Positions 46,576-57,661 of a stretch of DNA of 64,000 bases are shown piece after piece. The DNA comes from Callipepla californica brunnescens. Taxonomy: Eukaryota; Chordata; Aves; Galliformes; Odontophoridae. Below the pieces are notes generated by a model that was not told where the DNA came from, searched no databases, and saw only the letters and a list, made by a program, of their open reading frames with translations. Within the stretch, counting starts at the first letter, position 1, and the number at the start of each line of letters is the position of its first letter. The stretch lies in assembly GCA_023055505.1 (NCBI GenBank), contig JALIRH010000004.1, positions 11,775,368 through 11,839,367 on the forward strand. Direction: 5' to 3'. The position numbers and the translations under genes were made by a program.

Positions 46576-48387
46576 TACAAATAGAAGCAGTATGTTGTCC
46601 CAGTCAAGTCTACCTCATTTGCCAACTGCCCATATCTCCTCCTATACATGTAGTTGACTCTTTAGAGTAGCTCTCTCCTTCAAAACTGACTTGTGATATG
46701 AAGTGCAGTCTTTCAGTGCCAAAGTTTTCCTCCTATCAAAATAAACAGATATAGCTTAATGAGTCCTCTTTTGTAGCCTATAGGAAGTTAATAACTCTTA
46801 AACTATGACATTTTTTGTACCATCCCTTTTCTCCTATCTTCTCTGTCTGACCACTGTAAAGGCCAAAGAGTTCCGTCTGCGCAAATACAAGAGAAGTTAC
46901 TTTATTATGAAGAAGGATAATAAGTGTTGAGAGTGACTAGGTCTTATTCTTGTCAGTCTCCTGTACTTAGACTCCTTTCAGCTTAGTTTCTGGTGACAAA
47001 CTGCACAGCTGTAATGCCTTACATTTACCAGCCTGCATATATGAAAGATGTGTAATGTTAACTAAGCCCTTTCCCGTCCCTCTTGGAAGACCACCCTGCC
47101 TGCAAAATCTCCAGAGGAAAACACGGCATGTCCTGATCAGAAACTGCCTTTGTCGGCAGAAATACAGTATGTTGCATTAACCAAAACAGCATTTTTTAAA
47201 ACATTTTTGATGGTGGCTGCTTTTTATTTAAATATTCATTCTGCTTTTGTAAATGGATCTCATTTGGTCTTTATATCCCAACATCACAGGACTATCTGAA
47301 AGCCTTGTTTACATTTAGCAGTGGAAATTGCTTCAAGGCTTGCACAAAACCTTCAAAACCTGATACACTCAGAGCAGAAAAAGGACTGCATTCTCCTCAG
47401 CAGCCCTCTAGACAGCAGTTTTCTCTGGGATGAACTTTGTGATGATGAAGAATAACTCAGCCTTCTTCCCCATTGACAGTGCAGCTTTTCTGCTGGATAG
47501 GAGCCGGTGTGCTGTCAGTGCAAGCTCCATACATATAAAGAGGGAGAAATGTTGGAATAATTGACTTCGGGAGCCACTCAATTCCCAGTGACACAACTGC
47601 ATACTGATACTTGAACCATTGGTACTGTCTGAGGGACGTAACAGAGAGAGCTGAACACTATCTTTCTTGTTCTTTCTTGATTCACAGGTATGAAGCTTCT
47701 TGCTTCAACTGCTACTCTATATACATGTCAGCACAGCATAAAATACACTGTCTAGACTGCTTACTTGAGTTAGCAAGGTGCACAGTTTGTAGAATGAAAC
47801 CCTTCTCTCTTCAATGCTATTTCAGCAGTGTAACCGCACTCCAAAAATAAGGCAATTCCTGATTTACCTCAGGGTAACCTCAAGGACAGCTGACTGACCT
47901 CAGGGTTCTGTGTTGAATCTTATGCTAAGGAATTATAGATTGAGATAGCACTTTCTGACTGGTGATTCACAGATGTCACTACCAATCACACAGGTCTGAA
48001 CTGTAAACCCAGTGGTGACAACATTCACTTCTTCTCTGTGTCCTGGTTTACACAAGTGTGAGATGGTTGTAATTATGTTAATTTACTTGTCTTAGATGCT
48101 GTGACAAGTTAATTGCACAGGGCTTATAAAGGGGTTTCATGTTTGTCGTTCTGGATGGGAAATCCATGGGCTTAGACTTTTTACAGGTCTCAGGAAAATG
48201 TCTGTCTATTTCTGACTATCCAACAGTCCTTCATTCTAGGGGTATGAAGTAGGAGCCATCCTACCCTCTGTAGGCCATCCTACATCAAAATCTTAGTCTT
48301 GTTTTATGCATCCCATTTTTAGTCTCGCTCTGGCCACAGTGAGAATCTGTACTCATCTCTTTCTAGTCCCAAAAGTTTTCTGCAAGA
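46576..48387. other. Unique non-coding sequence
   Basis: No gene was recognised. A TATA-like CTTATAAAGGG lies at 48123-48133 without other support. Confidence 0.5.
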
Positions 48388-48525
48388 AAGGTAGATATTA
48401 CTGTCTGCATTTTGCAGATGGAAAAGCAGATCAAACAGGTTAAATGCCATAGCCTAATATTAGAAAGAGATAGCAAGCATGGGGACAATGTATACAGCCA
48501 GAAATGCTAGGCTCACTGTTCAGAA
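48388..48525 (-). mobile_element. MIR-like SINE, reverse
   Basis: 'gtagatattactgtctgcat', 'tttgcagatggaaaagcag', 'caaacaggttaaatgccata' and 'gcctaatattag' follow the reversed MIR core (tattactatccccattttac, agatgggaaaactgag, agaggttaaatgacttgccc). The remaining part to 48525 is more diverged. Confidence 0.55.
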
Positions 48526-50129
48526 TCACAGTGCAAATTCATCTAAGGACTATGTTCTGCATATGCCCCTAGAAGTGCCTATTTTCCTGCGTATCTCACA
48601 GAGTCAGATGGAGATGTCATTGTGGTAATACGATGGAGCTTTATTAGAGAGTATTTTTTGCTCTCATACTTATCCACTCAAATGCCTGTGGAATAATACC
48701 TCCAATTTTTATTTCTTATTATATGTCACTCCCACTCTTCCTGTGAAATTTGGTAGCCATTTCTGGACATGTAGAGGAAACAACTGGCATCCTTATGTTA
48801 CTCTTCTTTCAGCTTGCATCTTCAGTGTGAATGGAAAGACCCAGTTCTGCCAAGTTTCTGAATGCTTCTCAGAATGGTGGGGGTTTGGGACTTTTTCTAA
48901 GTGGTGGTTGTGATCTTCAGGAATTCTTATGAGTTATCTTCATGCCCTTCTGTGTGCAAATATGAGGGATTTTTCCACGTAGAGAACAATTGCATGTATT
49001 CCTTTAATTTAATTCCTGTGGTAATCTTGTGTTTTCAATGAAGTTAAAGAGAGGGATAGTCAGTGCTGGGATGGCTTTCATTCATTTACTTTATTTCTGA
49101 AAATAAGAAGAATAAAACTTTTTGCATAGCAGTCTATTAGGTCCCATACTTTAGTACCCAAAGGTCTTCCCTTTTCCTTGTGTTTTGATAGAACATCTGA
49201 CACACTGCTAAATTGCTGGGAAAGTTAGGAATAGCATTGATTTAACAAGAGTGATAGATTAAAAACATGTTGTAGAGCTGGACGGCTTCTTTTGCTTCTT
49301 TTCTTACTGCTTGGCATTCCTGATGCTGGGTCTTGGTTTCGGTAGCCATGCAGCATATGAATCAGAGAGAACCCACCCTGTGCTTTGGCATAACTCTTAA
49401 AGCATTGACAGTTTCTCTTTCTTCAGCAGTAATTAAACAAGTAAAAACTGGTTACTTTGGTTAGCAGATATAAATGTGGAAAATATTCACAAATACATAT
49501 CACTGGGTGTGTGTGTCTAAGGAATCTGGATGAGCTGTGGTTGGACTCTCCTTTCCCACATATATACAACAAAGGTGCTTTATCCAACAAAGCAATCTAG
49601 ACAAAGTCTTTTATTTCAGCTAATTCATGTTCTCTTTTTCTCTGTAAGGCTTGAAGGTTTGCTGATAGTGCAGTTCAGAACAACCCTTAATGATAGGAGA
49701 TATGGCTGGGTGTAGGACTCGACAAGAGGAAAAATCAGTTAGAACTAGGAGGAAGTAGAACTAAGGGCTGTCAGGCCCATTGTTTTTCTAACAATTTTAC
49801 TTTTCCAGTTACCTGTGCAATTAAAGAGTGAGCTAGCATAGCTCAGTTTGGAAACAATTGTAAGACTGAAAAGCTTCCTCTTCCGAGTACTCGTATAAAT
49901 AACCAGTAAATAACCTGGTGTAGATGAGCTTGTTATAGGTCTGAAGAGATTGTGTTGCTCTGACTGCAGAGGCAGACATACTTAGAAGCAATGTAAAAAT
50001 GAGAGTAGGCAAACCTAACGGACTGTTTAAATAACCACATATTTTGGGAGGAAGAATGATCTAACAATAAAACGTTAGTGATATTTCAAGAGCACTCTGT
50101 TTGATCATAACTTTCTTTCAGGATCCATT
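48526..50129. other. Unique non-coding sequence
   Basis: No gene or repeat was recognised. Confidence 0.5.
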
Positions 50130-50205
50130 ATGGCCTAAGCCTAAGGAAAAGGGATTCCTTTGCCTCAGTGAGCCCTTTGTAAAATGGGGATCATCAAACT
50201 AGAGT
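50130..50205 (+). mobile_element. MIR-like SINE core fragment
   Basis: 'tttgcctcagtgagcccttt' and 'gtaaaatggggatcatc' resemble the MIR core (tgcctcagtttccccatctg, taaaatggggataat). It is a short piece. Confidence 0.4.
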
Positions 50206-50358
50206 TTAAATTTTGTGTGATCATCTTCATTACCTGACCTATATACTACAGGCTACAGAACTTCCTTGGATTAACTCCTGTCAGAACTCACACAGATAGG
50301 AAAAATAAAGTCTTCTCCTTTTAATGTCTCTAATAAAACACTTCATAAGATGTGTTTT

Positions 50359-50393
50359 ATATTTAAAATGGTAACCATATTTAAAATGGTAAC
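50359..50393. repeat. Two-copy direct repeat, period 18
   Basis: ATATTTAAAATGGTAAC occurs twice without mismatch, at 50359 and 50377. Confidence 0.85.
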
Positions 50394-53087
50394 ACCAGTA
50401 TAAAGCTGATCTAAAGGAGGGCTAAAATCCGTATAGTATATTATCAGAGCAGTGAATATTCAGGTAAGAAGAAGACAGACCCTAATAATATTTGATGTTT
50501 CCCAAAACTGAGGCTGAAAACATTACCAAGAATATTGGTGGTAATTCCTGCAGCTGACATGACTGAAGCAAGATTCTTAATTTCTTGACTTTTTTTTAAT
50601 CTTCTTTCAAATTCTTGTGTCATGATGAAGGGGAGAGAGGAATAACACATTTCTGATATGGGACTTACTTCAAGCAGTGCTGTCTGGGAGAGTGTAAGGT
50701 GCATCTGGCACCTTGTCTGTGCACAGGTTACAAGGCTCCTGCCTACTCTGTGGTCAGGGGAAACGTAACAAACGAGGTTGCTCAGCATGTCCATGAAAGC
50801 AGCTATTTACATGTCCTATGTAGTGATTCAAGTTACTTTGAAATGAGTAGGAGATTCTTTGTTGGATTCAGAAGTTCTAAGCCTAATAGCCCTAGATCAA
50901 GTAAGGATGTTTTTGGTCTTCGTTTTTCAGCAAATAGCTTCAGTTTACTCCTGACAGCTATTTTATTTTTCTCAAATTACCCAATTTGTATTCACTGCCC
51001 ACAGGCTTCTATTTTGTCATTGCTGTTTATTACACACACAAGATTTGCCCCTTCTGACTAGAGAGGAGGAATTCCAGCTTTGCACCAAAAGAAGCAAAAG
51101 GAAATTGGTGCCAAATATTATCTTTGGTGAGCAGCTTGATTCTCTTTGCCTGGAATCATCCAGTGATACCACAGCTTGGAGCTATAGTCTGACATCCAAA
51201 TATAAGAAATATTCTGGGTTTGCATATTGTGCTTTCCTACTCCTCAGATTCAGGCCAGGAGGAAGAGGAAGATTATGGAAGAAAATGTACACACAAATAT
51301 TATACCAATGTACTGTGTTAGGAAGGAAAAGATGTAAAAAGCAGATGACCGATTCATGGTGTTAAAAATACTGTAGCTTTAAAACGTTGCCTCAGTGTGG
51401 TTGGGATGCTTACAATAAATATATTCCACGCCAGATGTGGTCTCAGATGTACATGACTTTAGATTTTCCTGCACACAGTAACCATCAGTTCTAGGAGCCT
51501 GAGGATCCCCAGGTTTCAAAGAGACTGTTCCTGTTGTAGCTGTCCTGCCCAAGGGATGCTGGCAAAATGAACACAAAGGCTAGGGAGGCTGCTGACCCCT
51601 AAAAATCTCAAGCGTCAAATAGTCTATGAAACATAGATGCCAGTGTTCTACATCCAGGCACTGAATAATGCCTTTTGTTCCCAAACCACAAGTCCTTGCA
51701 TTAGGAGGAGCAGACACCGTTGGAAGAGGTGATTTTCCATCGACCCCATAACATACAAGCTCAGCAGATGCAGGAGGGCCCATAGGACGTGTTCTTTATC
51801 TAATGGATAATACATACATCAGTTAGGTTGTTATAGGATGCAAAAATTGAATGGGGCTTCTCTTTCCTGCTGAAAAGATAAAAACAGCCTACTGTAGTTG
51901 CCTCTGTTCAGTGATACATCCCATACATGTTTTGTGATTTCTCTCACTCACTTGGTGCCGTACATCTGTGTGGTTTCTAGAAAGAATCGAAAGAAACTGC
52001 ACTGACGTTTAAAAAAAAATACAGTGAATGAGCTGAATGTGGATATCCAGTTTTAGAAAGATGCTGAGCATACAGAAAGATTTTGAGTTCATTAGTACCA
52101 GCAGAGTGGTTAGCCAAGAGTATATTACTTTTGGAACTGAAGCTGGAATTGTAATGGGGAAAATAGGAAGCCGAGCTTGTGCACATGAATGGGCAGCTCC
52201 AACGAGACTGTTAAGGAGCCAGTGTGGAGCTACTGCAAATACAGGGCTTGTTCTGTGCATCTGTGCAGACCTTAGTTAAATGTTAGAGATGCAAGAATTA
52301 AAGGAATAAAGGAGTATTATTTCATACTATTTAGAATATAAGTACCACTTTTTCTCCCAGCAGTGCCTCAGTTAGCACCTTCTTTCCTAGGCTGTACCCG
52401 AACTGAAGTCAGAAGTGTCATTGCAATATGCACTGCTTTAGCTAATACAGCTATTGGTAGCAGGAAAGCTGCAACACCTTGGGCTTTGGGTAAGCTATGA
52501 AAGATGTTGCCTACCTGAAGCCATGAACAAATATTTGCTTGCTTGACAGCTAAAGCCTGCGGCACCTGGACCTCATTGCGTTCAGCACTCAAGCCTAGTT
52601 TAGAGTTAGTCTGAGATACCTACATGTGTAACAGTCATGCCTTGCCATCGCTATCAGAGTAGATAATCTGGAGACTTTGCATCATTCTGTGATGAGAATT
52701 AAGAGCAAACCTTGATGTAAGGCTTGACTGCCTAGGACCCAAAGAGGCAAACTTCTGTTGCTGGGTCTCTAGAAAGTTATACAAATGGCAGGATTTAATC
52801 AAGTCTGAATGTAATTTTGGGTAACTAGGTAATTGACGTAATACTGGTCACAATATGTTGGCTGGTGAGGACCACAATAAACTGTGAGTGTCAGCTAATC
52901 ATGATTAAACACTGATTAGGTCAGGCTAAAACTGCACTTAGCTGACATGTGCTGAATGCTATTTGTTCTTGTCTACACTGATTCACACTGCATTCAATGT
53001 GGCACAATATAGATAAGTCCTTTGGGGAGAGTGTAGCTCTGCTCAGGCCTCAGTGTTCCCTGACTGGCCAACAGCTGCTCAGAGCAG
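50394..53087. other. Non-coding sequence with several open frames, none recognised
   Basis: Frames of 116-120 codons at 50444-51061 overlap on opposite strands. On the minus strand 51377-51795 is open in a single phase except for one TAG at about 51577-51579 (ATG at 51783). I see no domain in either part. No transposon was recognised. Confidence 0.45.
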
Positions 53088-53342
53088 TTTTATAAAGGGA
53101 CCACTTACCCATCCTTTGATGGAGAGATAAGCCACTGTAATGTAATTACAACCAAGGAGATGGGAGAAGGAAAAGAAAAAAATATGCCAATCATGAAGGG
53201 GGTACACGGAAAGCCTCAGATTCCTTCTAACCTAAACATTGTGGCAAGGAAAGAAGTCTTAATTAGGAAACGTGTAGGCATAGAACAGGAGCCCATCCTA
53301 AATGAATTGGGGTGTGATGAGCATAAAGAAAATGCTTTTTAA
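53088..53342 (+). other. TATA-like element followed by a 60-codon ATG ORF, unknown
   Basis: TTTATAAAGG lies at 53088-53097. Upstream are a CAGCTG E-box and TGGCCAACA. The ATG at 53160 has G at -3 and G at +4 (a good context), and opens a 60-codon frame ending at 53342. The peptide is charged, with a Lys-rich start (MGEGKEKN) and KENAF at the end. It has no signal peptide, no domain and no known relative. The spacing would suit a short 5' UTR of about 40 bases. It could be a small gene or chance. Confidence 0.2.
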
Positions 53343-54394
53343 AAAGATCTTTGACTCCCACTGAGTGCTTGTTTCTTAGACTTCCTTGCCTAATAATGTC
53401 AGCATTTAAATGGCCCCAACTACCAAATAACAAGGCTTTGAAGTTAACACCTCATTGAGGTATAGAGTTCATACGTTTGCTATTCCTATTATTTGTCTAG
53501 AAACCGTTTTCTGCATGGCTAGCTTAATAGGGCAACAGAATATTAAGTTGTATAGAGACTGAGAAAGCTATTCACACAAAGGAAAGAGCTACAGACTTCA
53601 TGTATTTGAACAGAACCTGACAATTAAGAGAAAAGAGCAAAAGTCTGGGAAGTGCCCTGAATCACATAATTGCACAATCTATTTTCATACCTGTGATATT
53701 TCCAGAGGCCAGGCACAAACAAGGAATTTTAGCACTGGGCTGTGTTAGGGAGTTGTAGTTGTAATCAGGAGATGAGATCAGTTACTTTTTTTCCATCCCG
53801 CTAAAGTTTTAAAGCTTTAAAAATAATCTTTAAATATTTCTTTTTATCTTTAAAAGTAATTCTTTTGTGGGAAAAATATCGAAGAGTTTTTGATATTTAT
53901 TTTCACTGAAAAATGCAACAAAATGATGAAAAATGATCTGGTGCTGATTGGACCGATTACTCATTGGATGGGCGATCCAGATGCACGTCCTCCTCTGTTA
54001 TTTTCCATACAGATGAGTGCTCCAGCCATCAGACTGTCTGCTGTTTTGGAGTCTCTTCCTTTTGGTTTTGGCCCCAGCATACATCAGTGCTCTGAGATAA
54101 ACATTTTCAAACAAGATATTTCTGAACATATTATACCAATAAAGTTGCTTTTCATTCTTCTGCATTTTTAGCACAGTCATTACCGGTTGCCTCTTCTGAT
54201 AATATGCTGTGGCAGAATAATTAGCACTCCTCTCAACAAATTATTCTAAGTCATACTTACTTGTATCATAGAAAAGCCTAGATCCTGCCATTAAAGTAGG
54301 AGCTCTCTGGTGCTTTCCACCACGTGGTAGATGTTTTCTTACTCTGAAAAGTACATGACTGATTTAAACAGTGCAACTGAGTGTGTGAATGAAT
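53343..54394. other. Unique non-coding sequence with an AT palindrome
   Basis: No gene was recognised. TTTTAAAGCTTTAAAA at 53807-53822 is a perfect 16-base palindrome followed by a 50-base AT-rich stretch. Confidence 0.5.
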
Positions 54395-54485
54395 GATGTT
54401 AGTCTCATTTTTACACGTAGGGGACTAAACAATAACATGACTAAGGCTCTGCAGAAAACTTTGCAGAGCTGGGATTAAATAAACT
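54395..54485 (-). mobile_element. MIR-like SINE, reverse
   Basis: 'gttagtctcatttttacacg', 'taggggactaaacaataaca', 'tgactaaggctctgcag' and 'ttgcagagctgggattaaat' follow the reversed MIR core and head (cccatttttacagatgggg, aactgaggcacag, gacttgcccaaggtc, ggcagagctgggattgaa). Confidence 0.55.
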
Positions 54486-57400
54486 TGGAAAGATGTCCCA
54501 GGCTTTGATGACAAGTAAGTCCACCTGTCTCCTCTAAGTATGCTTTAAAGAGTATATATTAGACAATAGAATGATTACAGAAGTTGAAAAGGTTTAGGAA
54601 AGATCTGCTTATTTCAGTGCTCATTGAATTTCCAGCATTGACTTTTTATTCCTATGATATTTACAATTTAAAAATTGCTGGCTGTGAAATTGTCTGGTGT
54701 CCAGGACCCAAGGGAGCTCTCATCTTTTATGTCATTCTTTCACTGACTTCACTAACTTTATGCTTCCATTTACTTTTCTAAATATAAATATAAAAATACC
54801 TACCTCCTCCAGGCTTCAGTTAATGAAGAATTTCATCTTCGTTCCTGCCCAGTGTAATTACTTCGCATCTATGCCACTGTAAATATCATCATGATTCAGT
54901 CCAATGTTTATAGCCCCTTATACCGTAGCAAAAGGCACGTTAGATATTCATTCACAGGCAACTGGCATCCATGTTTAAATTAGACAATTATCATGGGTAT
55001 GCAACCAGAATAATCTTCTGTAAAAATATCTCCTTTATTCTGCAAGCCCTCTTAGAGCTTGGAAAGCAGATTGGAGGCAATTTCATGTGTTTATATTAGC
55101 TTGCTGCTAAGAATGAATCACAGTTTCTGCACAAATCCACTGAAGTGTTAATAGCATCTGTTCATTTTATAGAAAGTGATGGATTTAAAAATGGATGAAT
55201 GGAGAAGAAAAACAGTCTCATCACCCTGGTGGTCCTGTGTCCAAATAACATGTTGTACTGAACAGAGATAAATTTTTATGCAGCTTCTTTAAAGAAAAAC
55301 CTCTCTTTGTGTGAGTAGACCATAATTCCTGAAGCACTGGGTCTTTCTACAGCATAAAATCTCAATGACAATAATTACTCTGGGAAACAAAAGGAGTTGG
55401 ATTTTTTTATGCTGTGTAACGAAGTGGTAGTTCATCTGGGCTGGTGGCTCAGGTGTCTACAGAGCATTCCTAACTTGAGCTCTCTAGGGGCCCCCATTTC
55501 TGTGCATAAACCCCTCCTTTGAGCACATAGTCTAGTGAGCTGATTTTTAACCTGGGCAGTAAGAGATATGCTTCAGCTATTGGTATGTAGTCTTGTGGTG
55601 ATGGCATTGATGTAGAGGGGGAGATGGCTAGAGATCCAGTCCTTACACAGTGAGACTGGAAAACAAACAATTGTCAGATAACATGAAGGAAACATGGAAC
55701 AGGCTGAGAGAGATTCGGGATATTAATTTGTATATCAGCATGGACGTACTTGTGATAAGAATGATGACATCAGATTCTCCATCTAATTCTTTGAGCAATG
55801 TATACTATCACAGGTGTCATGAGATGGAAGGGGGCTCAGAGCTCATAGTAAAAATGATACCTGCCCTTGCCACTGGTGCCCTTGTCTACCTCTTTGCTGC
55901 AGTAGTGATCACTTACGTTCCCAGGTGCAGTGTGATAACCTGTCTGTTGCTTGAGATGGGAAGATGGAGAGTGGCAGATGCATCAGCACAGGAGATTAAG
56001 CAAACTGCAGTAAAAACAGCAGCTTAGGACCCTTGCTTCAGTCAGCCCATGGCTGGGTTTGAACCAGCTGGAGTTAAACTCAGGAATAAGCACTGCGTTC
56101 ATATCCTGTGTCTGAGACATTCCTGTGACAAGAGTGCAGCTGGAGAAGGCAGATCAGCTCCTCCAGAAGCTGTGTGCTCCTTCCTTTTCCAGCCCTGATT
56201 CACATTCTCTCTTGCGCATGTTCTTCCTTCATCTGGCCCTATGTTCAGCCAATTAAACTCGTTAGCCTGATCAAAACCTATGTTTTGATGGTTTTTCACT
56301 AGGTTGGTGAACTGAGTTTCTAATGGTACACTCAGATGAGCTTGAGAGCTGCCACAAGCAGCAGAAGGGAGAGACTGGAGCAAAGAGGAAGTGAAGAGGA
56401 AGGAGAAAAGGGAGAGGAATAGAGTCCTTTTGGTAGCGGGATGCTTTAGATTAGCTCAGCCATATCATCTAACAGGAGATGTGAGAGTGAAGCCTGCTCT
56501 GTTTTCTGTTATTGCTTGCTTTATGCTTTGTTTGTTTTGCTTTTGGATAGGAAGAAATGTAGCTGTATATATTTAGGAGAGGGTTTGGGGCAAACATCCT
56601 GATCTGACATATGTTCAGTGTGGCTTGGATCAAGATTTTTAGCCCTCTCCCTACAGAAAATTGGGTTTTAAATGCTCCCCTGTCCAGAACACTCCCACGG
56701 CCAGTGGTCTCCTGACAGTTCCAGGAGCACCCTGAGGTGCTGAACTTGGCCCAGGTGCCGCACATCTCAGTGATGCCAGCTTCCACTCCTCATCCCTGTG
56801 AGGAGGAGCTTGAGGTCACAGCAAAAACTAGGGGGAAGCTGGGAATTACATTCTCCTTTCCTGTGTTGCAGTCTGGTCTCTTAATTATTATTTCAGCTCT
56901 TCCTGTTCGGTATGAGGGTCCCTTCCCTCACTCTCAGATTTAAGTGTGTATCTTCTGTATGTCAGCAGCAGAGGAGAATCATCTGCAGAAATTCAACACT
57001 GGGGTGGAAAAAAAACATTCCCGTAAGCATTCATTCATGTTTGAGAATGATTTTTCTTCAACTCTGCTATGACCTCACTTAGGTTGTTTGGAGAATTTAA
57101 AATTACAGTACAATGCCCCTCTTAATTCCCCTTGTAAAGTTTTGTTGTGTAGTCTGGCGCTTTGGTCAGCAAAAGAATGAGAGCGTGCTAACGTGGTTCA
57201 GTCCCAGGTACTTTGGTCTCTGTGAATACAGTGTAGTTCATTTCCCCCATGCCTGCCTTGTCCTGGGGAATATAAACTGAATCATACAAAGCTTCTGATT
57301 TGCCATTTGCATCAGGGGATCAGACTGTGAAATACTCTGCTTCTGAACTGTTTAGCTATAAATGCAGAAAGTTACTACCTGTACAGGTAGCCCAAATGTG

Positions 57401-57629
57401 TGCGTAAAGCAGAAAAACCCCAGCAGTGTTCCTGTCACAAAAATGTCGAAACATTGAAAATAGAATCCTTATATTCTATTTCTCTAAAGCTTCTCTAGTA
57501 ACAGTGTGCGGTTTCATAGCTTTAATGTGAACTTTAAAGCTATCAAAAGCAGCAAACAAATTGTCATATTTACCACGCTTCAAGAATTTCTTGACCAGTG
57601 CTTCATCAGCTATAAAATAACAACAAAAA
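54486..57629. other. Mostly unique non-coding sequence
   Basis: No gene was recognised. 54900-55190 is AT-rich, has no repeat match and carries TAAT-type cores. A 125-codon forward frame (55650-56027) starts at GTG, with its first ATG near 55682. It has one hydrophobic stretch (ALVYLFAAVVITYV) and no known family. 56690-56950 is somewhat G+C-richer. Confidence 0.45.
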
Positions 57630-57661
57630 CAATAATAATAATATAAGCTAATAATAATAAT
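57630..57661. repeat. (AAT)n microsatellite, interrupted
   Basis: AATAATAATAATA, then TAAGCT, then AATAATAATAAT. Confidence 0.9.

Noticed and set aside
48123..48133. TATA-like CTTATAAAGGG
   Set aside because: No other promoter feature and no ATG frame of note downstream.
50699..51061. 120-codon forward frame
   Set aside because: GTG start, overlaps an equally long reverse frame at its beginning, no domain. Consistent with chance.
55650..56027. 125-codon frame with a hydrophobic stretch
   Set aside because: It starts at GTG, with its first ATG 32 bases in. It has no signal peptide at the start and no recognisable family.
56041..56075. tRNA B-box-like string GGGTTTGAACC
   Set aside because: No A box, no cloverleaf, no terminator of T residues.
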